A DNA stretch of 64,000 nt from an uncultured Alistipes sp. (GTDB lineage: Bacteria > Bacteroidota > Bacteroidia > Bacteroidales > Rikenellaceae), in assembly GCA_947623965.1 (NCBI GenBank), contig CANQIF010000001.1, positions 62,001 through 126,000 on the forward strand, read 5' to 3'. Positions 8,546 to 20,849 of this stretch are shown here, piece by piece. Numbering within the stretch: the stretch's first letter is position 1; each line of letters begins with the position of its first letter. The position numbers and the translations under genes are program-made. The notes beneath the pieces are model-generated. The model saw only the letters and a program-made list of their open reading frames with translations. It had not been told where the DNA came from and ran no database searches.

Positions 8546-8553
8546 TACCTTTG
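8546..8553 (+). promoter_or_regulatory. -7 box TACCTTTG of the cyclotransferase-metH-metF operon
   Basis: TACCTTTG places the transcript start at about 8558-8560. This favours translation from the ATG at 8582, because the alternative ATG at 8558 would be leaderless. Confidence 0.6.
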
Positions 8554-8581
8554 CCGGATGAAATCCGCTTTCGAAAAAACG

Positions 8582-9381
8582 ATGAACATCATACGTCTTC
8601 TCATTCCGCTCTTCGGCCTCGCGGCGGCAGCCTGCGGCGGGGCCTCGCCCCGGCGCGCCCCCGTCGCCGCCCCCGTCGCCGCCCCCGAACCCCGGGAATA
8701 CACCTATCGGGTCGTCGCCTCCTACCCCCACGACACGGCCGCCTACACGCAGGGGCTGCAGTACGCCGACGGGCTGCTGTGGGAGGGAACGGGCGAATAC
8801 GGCCGCTCGGAGCTCCGCACGACCGACCTCGCGACCGGCCGCGTGCGGACCGTGAGCCGTCTGCCGCAAGGCGAGTTCGGCGAGGGCATCGCCCTCCTCG
8901 ACAGCCTCGTCTACCAGCTCACGTGGGAGTCGAACACCTGCCACGTCTACCGCCGGGCGACGGGCGAGAAGCTCCGTGACTTCCGCTACCCGGGCGAGGG
9001 GTGGGGCCTCGCGACCGACGGCCGGCAGCTCTACCTTTCCAACGGCTCGGCCGACATCTACACGATCGACCCCGCGACCTTCCGCCGCACGGGGAGCCGC
9101 ACGGTGACCTACAAGGGGGCGCCGGTCCGCTTCCTCAACGAACTGGAGTGGATCGAGGGGCGCCTCTGGGCCAACGTCTACACGACGGACGGCATCCTCA
9201 TGATCGACCCCGCGACCGGGGTCGCCGAGGGGCTGCTCGACCTCACGGGGCTGCTGCCCGAGAGCGAGCGCACCCCCGCGACCGACGTCCTGAACGGCAT
9301 TGCCTACGACCCGGCGGCGAAGCGGCTCTTCGTGACGGGCAAGCGGTGGCCGAAAATCTATCAAATCGAAGTGATCGAACG

Positions 9382-9385
<4 letters not shown>
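8582..9385 (+). CDS. Lipoprotein glutaminyl-peptide cyclotransferase
   Basis: The product resembles the bacterial/plant-type glutaminyl cyclase family, a five-bladed beta-propeller that turns N-terminal Gln into pyroglutamate. It has 267 residues from the ATG at 8582. The signal MNIIRLLIPLFGLAAAAC has a clear lipobox, so it should be anchored in the cell envelope. The propeller begins YTYRVVASYPHD...YTQGLQY and has repeated blades ending in GLATDGRQLYLSNGS and FLNELEW...WANVY, features of this family. The stop overlaps the ATG of metH by 4 bp (ATGA), so it is translationally coupled to methionine synthesis genes, although no functional link is obvious. Confidence 0.88.
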
Positions 9386-12995
<3,610 letters not shown>

Positions 12996-12999
<4 letters not shown>

Positions 13000-13961
13000 A
13001 CGTCGTCGAACTGATACAGGAGGCGCTCGACACGGGGCGCACGCGCTTCGCCTTCGAGCTGCTGCCGCCCCTCAAGGGCGACGGGATGGAGGGGATCGCC
13101 GCGACGATCGAGCGGCTGCTGCCCTTCGATCCCGCCTACATCAACGTCACCTGCCACCGCGAGGGGATCAAGGAGCGGGTGCGGCCCGACGGAACGGTCG
13201 AACGCCACGTCGTGCGGCGGCGGCCGGGCACGGTGGGCATCTCGGCGGCGATCCGCCGGCGCTACGGCGTCGAGGTGGTGCCCCACCTCATCTGCGGCGG
13301 GCAGTCGCGCTACGACATCGAGGACGCCCTCATCGACCTCGACTTTCTGGGGCTGCACAACATCCTGGCGCTGCGCGGCGACAAGTCGCAGGAGGAGGAG
13401 CACTTCGTGCCCCATCCCGACGGACACGCCCACGCCGCGGGGCTCGTGCGCCAGATCGCGGCGATGAACCGCGGCGAGTTCGTGGACGGCGAGGTGGAGG
13501 TCTGCCACCACTCGGCCTTCACGATCGGCGTGGCGGGCTACCCCGAGACGCACGGCGAGGCCCTCTCGGCCGAGGAGGATCTGCGCCGCCTGCGCGAGAA
13601 GATCGACGCTGGGGCGCAGTATGTCGTCACGCAGCTCTTCTACGACAACCGCCGCTACTTCGACTTCGTCGCCCGCTGCCGGAAAGCGGGAATCACGGTG
13701 CCGATCATCCCGGGTATCAAGCCGCTGGCGACGCTCCGCCACCTGACGCTGCTCCCGGAGGTCTTCGGATGCAGCATCCCCGAAGAGCTGTCGCGCGAGG
13801 TGCTGCGCCACCGGGAGGAGAAGGCCGCGATCCGCGAAATCGGAACCGAGTGGGCCATCGCCCAGAGCCGCGAACTGAAGGCGGCCGGCGTGCCCGTGCT
13901 GCACTACTACCCGATGGGCAAGGCCGAGAACATCATCCGGATCGCCCGGGCGATCTTTTAG
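12996..13961 (+). CDS. metF: Methylenetetrahydrofolate reductase (NAD(P)H)
   Basis: MetF is a flavin enzyme that reduces 5,10-methylene-THF to 5-methyl-THF, the MetH substrate. At 321 residues it is slightly longer than the E. coli enzyme. The start MNVVELIQ leads into FAFELLPPL, which carries the family's catalytic-region Glu. Further on come HLICGGQSRYDIEDAL, NILALRGDK and the C-terminal QLFYDNRRYFDFV...IIPGIKPLAT. The ATG overlaps the metH stop by 4 bp. The gene ends 40 bp before repeat cluster R2 and has no separate terminator. Confidence 0.95.
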
Positions 13962-13999
13962 GCCGTTTGGGATGTGGGGATCTGCTTCGAGACGATTTC

Positions 14000-14420
14000 G
14001 AGGCCATGGCATCGGCGGGCCGCAGTTCAGAATTTCGGCCTTGAAAAGGCCGAGCGGGCCGCAGCCTCCGCCCGGCGGAGGCCCGCAGCTCGCGTTCCAC
14101 AGGTCCGCTTCGAGCGGCACTCCGCAGGCTGCGACCCGGCTGGTAATTTTGAATGATGAATTTGCGCACGAATGGGCGCAGCAGCCCGCAGCCGCCTTTT
14201 GCTACTGTTCGTTGCGAAGTGCTTTGCGTCGAACTCGGTCGCGCAGCGACCGGCAGCCCGCAGCCGCCCCCGGGCGGAGGGCTGCTCCTTATGGTCGCAA
14301 GCCCGTCCGCTCGGCTGCGGGACTGCCCCGAGGTTCGATGCCGCAGGCACCGCACTGCGACTAATTTTGAATCTTGAATTTTGAATTCTGAATTTGCGGT
14401 TCCGAGCAGGAACCGCAGCG
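14000..14420. repeat. Mosaic palindromic repeat cluster R2
   Basis: This cluster fills the metF-amidohydrolase gap. Its modules include the cap CGGCCTTGAAAAGGCCG (about 14037) and a CC/GG-type unit with GCAGCCTCCGCCCGGCGGAGG. Its matched terminal arm is CACTCCGCAGGCTGCGACC. Next come a GCAGCCCGCAGCCGCCCCCGG hairpin with cap GGTCGCGCAGCGACC, an AT linker with heptamer periodicity (14362-14395) and a final GGTTCC...GGAACC cap. Confidence 0.85.
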
Positions 14421-14574
14421 GGCTGCAGCCCGAAAAGAGACAGAAGCCCGGCGCGAACCGCCGCCGCAAAGCACGAACTAACCGCACCGACCTGCCGGCC
14501 CAGAAATAAAACACCGCCAACGGCACGAACAGAGCCCTTTCGCAAACAGACGTTTAACGATAACACCGAATCCC

Positions 14575-15813
14575 GTGAACCCGATCGAATTCCGCCGCCA
14601 CCTGCACCGCTACCCCGAGCGCTCGTTCGAGGAGTACCGCACCGCCGCCTTTATCGGCGAGCAGCTGACCGCCCTCGGCATCCTGCACCGGCCGATCGCC
14701 CGCACGGGCATCCTGGCGACGATCACCGGGCGCCGCACCCCCGGGGAGGCCCCAGCGCCAGCCCAGGAAACGGAAACGGCAACGGCAACCGCCGGCCCGG
14801 CAGCGCTTTTCCCGTCAGCGTCGCCCCTCAAGCCGTCGGCCGACCGACCGTCGACCGCGCCCGCAGCCGCCCCGCCCCGGCGCGCCGTAGTGTTGCGCGC
14901 CGACATCGACGCCCTGCCGATCGAGGAGTGCACCGGCCTCCCTTACGCCTCCGAGCACCCGGGCGTGATGCACGCCTGCGGCCACGACCTGCACGCCGCC
15001 GTCCTCTACGGCGTGCTGCAGCGGTTGGCGACCGATCCCGACTTCGACGGCACCGTGCTGGGGCTCTTCCAGCCGGGCGAAGAGTGCAACCCGGGCGGGG
15101 CGTCGCTCGTGCTGGCCGAGGAGCCCTTCGCCGGCTACGACGTAGCGGCCGTCATCGGCGAGCACTGCGAATGGCAGCTCCCCGTCGGGACGTTAGGATT
15201 CCGCGCCGGCAAGTACATGGCTTCGAGCGACGAGCTGCGCTTCAACGTCGTCGGGCGCGGCGGCCACGGCGCCCAGCGCGCGACCCTCGTGGATCCCGTG
15301 GCGGCGGCGGCGGCCCTCGTCACGCGGCTGCTGGCCCTCAACACCCCCGAACGCCTTCTCTCGATCGGCCGCATCGAAGCCGACGGGGCGACGAACGTCA
15401 TCCCCGACGACGTCCGCCTCGAAGGGACGCTGCGCACCTTCGACGAGGCCGACCGCCGGGCGACCCACGCCCGCATCGCCGCCGAAGCCGCCGCGGTCGA
15501 CGCCCTCCACGCCACCCGCACCGCCGTCGCGATCGGCCACGGCTACCCCTGCGTCGTGAACGACCCGGAGCTCGCCGAACGGGCCGCCGCGCTGGCACGG
15601 CGCCGCGGCGAACGGGTCGAATGGCTCGACCTGCGCTTCACGGCCGAAGATTTCGGTTTCTACACGCAGCGCTATCCCGCGCTGTTTTACCGCCTCGGTG
15701 TCGGTCCCGACGCCGGTCGCTCGCACACGGCGCACTTCGCCCCCTCGGAGGAGGCGATCGCCCGCGGCATCGACTTCATGACCGCCCTGGCACTTGAAAT
15801 TCTGAAAGCATGA
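14575..15813 (+). CDS. M20-family amidohydrolase (N-acyl-amino-acid type)
   Basis: This is a zinc metallohydrolase of the peptidase M20/amidohydrolase group, which removes acyl groups from amino acids or related amides. It has 412 residues from a GTG start (14575). The metal-site motifs are HACGHDLHA, the QPGEECNPGG stretch with tandem Glu, an H in IGEHCEWQLP and the C-terminal HTAHF. A 50-residue Ala/Pro/Thr-rich insert (about residues 60-105) separates the first strands from the RADIDALPIEE core; it is unusual for the family. The stop overlaps the rnr ATG by 4 bp. The exact substrate cannot be judged. Confidence 0.88.
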   Translation: MNPIEFRRHLHRYPERSFEEYRTAAFIGEQLTALGILHRPIARTGILATITGRRTPGEAPAPAQETETATATAGPAALFPSASPLKPSADRPSTAPAAAPPRRAVVLRADIDALPIEECTGLPYASEHPGVMHACGHDLHAAVLYGVLQRLATDPDFDGTVLGLFQPGEECNPGGASLVLAEEPFAGYDVAAVIGEHCEWQLPVGTLGFRAGKYMASSDELRFNVVGRGGHGAQRATLVDPVAAAAALVTRLLALNTPERLLSIGRIEADGATNVIPDDVRLEGTLRTFDEADRRATHARIAAEAAAVDALHATRTAVAIGHGYPCVVNDPELAERAAALARRRGERVEWLDLRFTAEDFGFYTQRYPALFYRLGVGPDAGRSHTAHFAPSEEAIARGIDFMTALALEILKA

Positions 15814-17966
15814 AAAAAAACACGAACACCCCGCGCAAGAAGGATCGCCGCACGCAGATCCTCTGCCGGATGTACAGCATGCCGGACCATCGCTTCTCCA
15901 TCGCGGATCTGGCTTCCGCCTCGGGCCAAAACGACCGCGCGGGGCGCCGCGAGACGGTCGCGATCGTCGAACAGCTCTGTGACGAAGGGGCCGTCGAGCA
16001 CGTCTCCCACGGCAAAGTCCGCCTCACGAAGCAGCCGCTGCCCACGCTCGAAGGCGTATGCGACATGCTGACCTCGGGAGCCCTCTACGTCAAGGTCGAG
16101 GGCGAGGAGCACGACATCTTCGTCCACCAGCACCACGCCTGCAACGCCCTGCACGGCGACCGCGTCGAGGTCGAGGTGATGAGCCGCCGCCCCACGGGCG
16201 AGAGCGAGGGGCGCATCGTCCGCATCCTCGAGCGCAGCCGCAAGACCTATACGGGCGTCGCCGACGTGAGCGACCACTGCGTCTTCGTGCGCCCCGACTC
16301 GCGCCGCATGCCCTACGACATCTACCTCTCGAAAAAGCGCTATCCCGACCTGCAAAGCGGCGAGAAGGTGGCCATCCGGATCCTCGACTGGCCAGAGACG
16401 GCCAAGAGCCCCGAAGGGGAGCTCATCGACCGGTTGGGCATGGCCGGCGAAAACAACGCCGAGATGCACGCCATCCTCTCCGAATACGACCTGCCCTACC
16501 GCTTCGAACCGGAGGTCGAGGAGGCCGCCCGCGCCATCCCGGGAGCGATCGACGAGGCGGAGATCGCCCGCCGCCGCGACTTCCGGACGACGACCACCTT
16601 CACGGTCGATCCCGCCGACGCCAAGGACTTCGACGATGCCCTCTCGGTGCGCCGCGTGAAGGAGGGCGTCTGGGAGGTCGGCATCCACATCGCCGACGTC
16701 ACCCACTACGTCCGGCCCCACTCGTCGATCGACGAGGAGGCCGTCGCCCGCGGCACGTCGGTTTACTTAGTCGACCGCACGGTGCCGATGCTTCCCGAAC
16801 GTCTCTCGAACGAACTTTGCTCGCTCCGCCCCGATGAGGACAGCCTCTGCTTCTCGGCCGTCTTCACTCTCAACGACGAGGCGGAGCTGCTCGACGAGTG
16901 GTTCGGCCGCACGGTGATCCACTCCGACCGCCGTTTCACCTACGAGGAGGCCCAGCAGGTGATCGAGAGCGGCCGCGGCGACTACGCCGAGGAGGTGCAG
17001 ACGCTCCACCGCCTGGCGCAGGAGCTGCGCAGCCGGCGTTTCCGCAGCGGCGCCATCGCCTTCGAACGCGAGGAGATGAAATTCCGCCTCGACGAGCAGG
17101 GCCGGCCGCTCGGGGTCTACTTCAAGGTGCAGCGCGAGGCGAACCAGATGATCGAGGAGTTCATGCTGCTGGCCAACCGGCGCGTGGCCGAGTTCTGCGC
17201 CCACCGCATCAGCGAGCGCGGCCGCAAGGTGCCCCGCACGATGGTCTTCCGCATCCACGACAAGCCGAGCGACGAGAAGCTCGAGCGCTTCCGCGAGTTC
17301 GCCCTGCGCTTCGGCCACTCGTTCCGCGCCTCGAAGGGGCGCGCCGTCGCCAAGCAGATGAACAAGCTGATGGCCGCCGTCCGCGGACGGGCCGAGGAGA
17401 ACGCCCTCTCGATCATGGCGGTCCGCACGATGGCCAAGGCCTGCTACTCGACCGACAACATCGGCCACTACGGCCTCGCCTTCCCCTACTACACGCACTT
17501 CACCTCGCCGATCCGCCGCTATCCCGACATGATGGTGCACCGGCTGCTGGCCCGCTACCTGGCGGGCGGAAAGTCGGCCGACCGCCGCCCGATCGAGGAG
17601 CTCTGCGAGCACGCCTCCGACCGGGAGGTGCTCGCCGCCGAGGCCGAACGCGCCTCGATCAAGTACAAGATGGTCGAATTCATGAAGGAGCGCATTGGGC
17701 AGGAGTACGAGGGGCACGTCTCGGGCATGAGCGAAGGGAGCCTCTTCATCGAGCTCGACGAAAACCACATCGAGGGGATGACCTTCCTGCGCGACCTCGA
17801 GGACGACTACTACCAGTTCGACCGCGAACGCTACGAGCTCCAGGGCCACCGCACGGGGCGCCGCCTGACACTCGGCGATCCGGTCCGCATCCGCGTCCGC
17901 CGCGCCGACCTGCAGAAGCGGCTGCTCGAATTCGAAGTGATCTGCTTCCGCAAACCGATCCGCTGA
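15810..17966 (+). CDS. rnr: Ribonuclease R
   Basis: RNase R is a processive 3'-5' exoribonuclease that degrades structured RNA and takes part in rRNA and tmRNA-linked quality control. It has 718 residues: a basic N-terminus, cold-shock OB domains, and the RNB catalytic domain with the metal-binding DPADAKDFDDA (residues 266-276). The FTSPIRRYPD signature follows, then a C-terminal S1 domain (EYEGHVSGM...). It is a little shorter than the E. coli protein, as usual in Bacteroidota. It overlaps the upstream amidohydrolase by 4 bp and the downstream glycosyltransferase by one base (TGATG), so the three genes form one operon. Confidence 0.95.
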   Translation: MKKNTNTPRKKDRRTQILCRMYSMPDHRFSIADLASASGQNDRAGRRETVAIVEQLCDEGAVEHVSHGKVRLTKQPLPTLEGVCDMLTSGALYVKVEGEEHDIFVHQHHACNALHGDRVEVEVMSRRPTGESEGRIVRILERSRKTYTGVADVSDHCVFVRPDSRRMPYDIYLSKKRYPDLQSGEKVAIRILDWPETAKSPEGELIDRLGMAGENNAEMHAILSEYDLPYRFEPEVEEAARAIPGAIDEAEIARRRDFRTTTTFTVDPADAKDFDDALSVRRVKEGVWEVGIHIADVTHYVRPHSSIDEEAVARGTSVYLVDRTVPMLPERLSNELCSLRPDEDSLCFSAVFTLNDEAELLDEWFGRTVIHSDRRFTYEEAQQVIESGRGDYAEEVQTLHRLAQELRSRRFRSGAIAFEREEMKFRLDEQGRPLGVYFKVQREANQMIEEFMLLANRRVAEFCAHRISERGRKVPRTMVFRIHDKPSDEKLERFREFALRFGHSFRASKGRAVAKQMNKLMAAVRGRAEENALSIMAVRTMAKACYSTDNIGHYGLAFPYYTHFTSPIRRYPDMMVHRLLARYLAGGKSADRRPIEELCEHASDREVLAAEAERASIKYKMVEFMKERIGQEYEGHVSGMSEGSLFIELDENHIEGMTFLRDLEDDYYQFDRERYELQGHRTGRRLTLGDPVRIRVRRADLQKRLLEFEVICFRKPIR

Positions 17967-18901
17967 TGCTGCGCCTCACGCTTCTCATCCCAACCCAGAA
18001 CCGCGCCCGCGAGCTGGTGCGGGCCCTCGAATCGGTGGCCCGCCAGGAGCTCGACCCGGCGCTGTGGGAGTGCGTCGTGATCGACAACGCCTCGACCGAC
18101 GAGACGGCCGAGGCGGTCGCCCGTTTCGCCGCCGCCCATCCGCAGCTGCAGCTGCGCCGCGTCTATGAGCCCGCGCCCGGCGTCGCCCACGCCCGCAACC
18201 GGGGGCTCCGGGAGGCTGCGACCGAGCTCGTCGCCTCGATCGACGACGACGAACGGATCAACGAGGGATTCCTCACGGCCTACCTCCGGTTTTTCGACGC
18301 CCACCCCGAAGCGAACGTCGCCGGGGGTCGCATCATCGCCGAATACCCTTGCGGGCGGCCGCGGTGGATGTCGCGCTGGACCGAGCAGCCGATCGCCAAT
18401 CCGATCGACTGCGGCGAGCGCGTGCGCCCCTTCCCCGCCGGGAGGCTTCCGGGGGGCGGAAACATGGCCTTCCGCCGCTCGGTGGCGCTCCGCTACGGCT
18501 TCGCCACGGAGCTCGGCCGCGTGGGCGACCGCCCCATCGGGGGGGAGGAGAACGACTTCTTCGACCGGCTCATCGCCGACGGCGAACGGCTGTGGTATGT
18601 CCCGGGGGCAGTCATGTGGCACATCATCCCGCCCGAGAAGCTCACCGACGCCCGCTTCGACCGCCTCGCCTACCACATCGGCCTCAGCCAGCAGCTGCGG
18701 GCCCGGCTGCGCGGCGGGCTCCGGGCGGCCCGGCTGCGGGAGGTGCTGAAGTGGGGCGCGACGCTGCTGCTCCTTTTCACGATGCGTCCGGCGCAGGGGG
18801 CCCGGCTGTGGCGCATGCGCCGGCAGATCGCCCGCGGCCTCTTCGCCGATGCGCGCCTTTCCGGAAAGGAGACAGCGGCAGACGGTGCGGATGCGAAATA
18901 G
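17966..18901 (+). CDS. Family 2 glycosyltransferase
   Basis: This is a GT-A fold sugar transferase of 311 residues. It starts MLRLTLLIPTQNRARELVRA. The nucleotide-sugar core is VIDNASTDET, and SIDDDE serves as the DxD-like metal site near residue 93. A late GGEENDFFDRL has the acidic catalytic-region motif. The C-terminus has a hydrophobic stretch (KWGATLLLLFTM) that may attach it to the membrane. The start shares one base with the rnr stop. The acceptor (envelope polysaccharide or glycolipid) is not evident. The sphingolipid enzyme Spt follows after a separate promoter, so a role in sphingolipid headgroups is conceivable but not shown. Confidence 0.88.
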   Translation: MLRLTLLIPTQNRARELVRALESVARQELDPALWECVVIDNASTDETAEAVARFAAAHPQLQLRRVYEPAPGVAHARNRGLREAATELVASIDDDERINEGFLTAYLRFFDAHPEANVAGGRIIAEYPCGRPRWMSRWTEQPIANPIDCGERVRPFPAGRLPGGGNMAFRRSVALRYGFATELGRVGDRPIGGEENDFFDRLIADGERLWYVPGAVMWHIIPPEKLTDARFDRLAYHIGLSQQLRARLRGGLRAARLREVLKWGATLLLLFTMRPAQGARLWRMRRQIARGLFADARLSGKETAADGADAK

Positions 18902-18936
18902 GTATAAATGCGTATCGCCGGCGGCCGAAAAAGGCG

Positions 18937-18944
18937 TAACTTTG
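18937..18944 (+). promoter_or_regulatory. -7 box TAACTTTG of spt
   Basis: TAACTTTG lies 36 bp after the glycosyltransferase stop and gives a leader of about 65 nt to the ATG at 19018. An in-frame ATG at 18964 is less typical of the family. Confidence 0.6.
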
Positions 18945-19017
18945 GGCATCTGCGGCGCCGCACGTGCCGCATCGACCCGAACACGAAGAGATACAACAAT
19001 TTAATACAAAAATTCGT

Positions 19018-20289
19018 ATGGTAGATATTTTCGAACGCCTCGAAAAGAATGCCGGCGGCCCGATCGGCCAGTACATGGGCTACGCCCACGGCTACTTCGC
19101 CTTTCCGAAGTTGGAGGGCGAGATCGGTCCCCGCATGCGTTTCCGCGGCAAGGAGGTCCTCAACTGGAGTCTGAACAACTATCTGGGTCTCGCGAACCTG
19201 CCCGAGGTCCGCAAGGCCGACGCCGAGGGGGCCGCCCGCTTCGGCATGGCCGCCCCGATGGGGGCCCGCATGATGAGCGGCCAGACCGTCTGGCACGAGC
19301 AGCTCGAACGCGAGCTGGCCGCCTTCGTCGGCAAGGAGGATGCCTTCCTGCTGAACTTCGGCTACCAGGGCATGATCTCGATCATCGACTGCCTGCTGAC
19401 CCCCCGCGACGTGGTGGTCTACGACGCCGAGGCGCACGCCTGCATCATCGACGGTCTGCGCCTGCACAAGGGCAAGCGTTTCGTCTTCGGCCACAACGAC
19501 ATGGCCTCGCTGCGGCTCCAGCTGCAGCATGCCACGGAGCTCGCCGAGGAGCAGAACGGCGGCGTGCTGGTCATCACCGAGGGCGTCTTCGGCATGAAGG
19601 GCGACCTGGGCAAGCTCGACGAGATCGTCGCGCTCAAGAAGGATTTCGCCTTCCGCCTGCTGGTCGATGACGCTCACGGTTTCGGCACGATGGGCCCGGG
19701 CGGCCGCGGCACGGCAGCCCACTTCGGAGTGGTAGACGGCGTGGACGTCCTCTTCAACACATTCGCCAAGTCGATGGCCGGCATCGGCGCCTTCGTCAGC
19801 GGTCCGCGCTGGCTCATCAACCTGCTGCGCTACAACATGCGCTCGCAGCTCTACGCCAAATCGCTCCCGATGCCGATGGTGATCGGCGCCCTGAAGCGCC
19901 TCGAGCTTATCCGCGAGCATCCCGAATACCAGGAGAAGCTCTGGACGATCGTCCGCGCCCTGCAGTCGAAGCTCGTCGAGAACGGCTTCAACATCGGCGT
20001 GACGAACTCGCCCGTCACCCCCGTCTTCCTCAAGGGCGGCATTCCCGAGGCGACGAACCTCGTGGTCGATCTGCGCGAGAACCACGGCATCTTCTGCTCG
20101 ATGGTGATCTACCCCGTCATTCCGCGCGGCGAGATCATCCTGCGCATCATCCCGACGGCAGCCCACACGCTCGAAGATGTGGACTACACGATCGACGCCT
20201 TCAAGGCGGTCCGCGAGAAGCTCGAGAACGGCACCTACGCCTCGATGCCGATCCCGATGCGCGCCGACGAAGGATTCAAGGTACGATAA
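19018..20289 (+). CDS. spt: Serine palmitoyltransferase-type alpha-oxoamine synthase
   Basis: This PLP enzyme condenses an acyl-CoA with an amino acid. In Bacteroidota this branch makes the 3-ketosphinganine precursor of sphingolipids. It has 423 residues from MVDIFERLEKNAG. The family core is NWSLNNYLGLANLP, followed by the PLP-stacking region, LLVDDAHGFGTMG for the cofactor and NTFAKSMAG with the Schiff-base Lys. The extended C-terminus ends in PMRADEGFKVR, as seen in Bacteroides-type Spt. 2-Amino-3-ketobutyrate CoA ligase is the main alternative in this superfamily, but the N-terminal GYAHGYFAFPKLEGEIGP stretch fits Spt better. It is monocistronic with a strong terminator. Confidence 0.88.
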   Translation: MVDIFERLEKNAGGPIGQYMGYAHGYFAFPKLEGEIGPRMRFRGKEVLNWSLNNYLGLANLPEVRKADAEGAARFGMAAPMGARMMSGQTVWHEQLERELAAFVGKEDAFLLNFGYQGMISIIDCLLTPRDVVVYDAEAHACIIDGLRLHKGKRFVFGHNDMASLRLQLQHATELAEEQNGGVLVITEGVFGMKGDLGKLDEIVALKKDFAFRLLVDDAHGFGTMGPGGRGTAAHFGVVDGVDVLFNTFAKSMAGIGAFVSGPRWLINLLRYNMRSQLYAKSLPMPMVIGALKRLELIREHPEYQEKLWTIVRALQSKLVENGFNIGVTNSPVTPVFLKGGIPEATNLVVDLRENHGIFCSMVIYPVIPRGEIILRIIPTAAHTLEDVDYTIDAFKAVREKLENGTYASMPIPMRADEGFKVR

Positions 20290-20324
20290 AGTACGATAGC
20301 CGGGATTCCGGCCTTTCGCTTCCG

Positions 20325-20360
20325 GCGCTCCCGAATCGGTTTCGGGGGCGCTGTTTTTTT
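20325..20360 (+). terminator. Intrinsic terminator of spt
   Basis: A GCGCTCCCGAA / TTCGGGGGCGC stem (20325-20335 and 20341-20351, one G-T pair) is followed by TGTTTTTTT. Confidence 0.9.
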
Positions 20361-20375
20361 AATCGGAGAGTTGCC

Positions 20376-20773
20376 GTGTCGCACCAATCCCAAAAAAACA
20401 GCGAGGCGGATAAAAACGGCCCGGATAATTTATCGGCAAATTATTCAAACGTTTTTTTCTTTGCTTTTTCCGGATCACACGGCAACAAACCGGACCTTAA
20501 TACGGGGACAGCGGAGATACGCCAACTGTGTGAACAAGTGAAAGAGGAACGGGACGCGAAAATGGAATTTTATCTTCGGGCGAAGGACGGCGATGCAGCA
20601 TTTAGCCGCAAGAATAACTGCACCTCTACTCCGACAATGCGGGCATTCGCTGGTAGTTCAAATACCGTGACGAACCCGCCTTCGAACTTCCGCAGCGTAT
20701 CGTCAAGAAGTACCACAACTGGGATATATCCATCCGTGATGTAATGAATTACTATATCGAGCATCGGGAGTGA
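20376..20773 (+). pseudogene. Degraded AT-rich gene remnant
   Basis: The open frame 20376-20744 starts MSHQSQKNSEADKN and includes a charged stretch (IRQLCEQVKEERDAK), but its end turns into Ser/Thr-rich nonsense. In another frame, about 20628-20773, the sequence reads HLYSDNAGIRW, a stop, then FKYRDEPAFELPQ and a tail ending DVMNYYIEHRE with a stop at 20773. This looks like a real C-terminus with good amphipathic character. A frame change and a stop therefore seem to have broken an older gene. Base composition is like the helicase gene downstream and unlike Spt, so both belong to one acquired segment. The product is not recognised. Confidence 0.45.
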
Positions 20774-20849
20774 GTTTTATCTTTATATCACCCTTATTTC
20801 GAGATTTTTTCATATCTTTACGACAGTTTTTGCTTTTGCAAATAAATTC

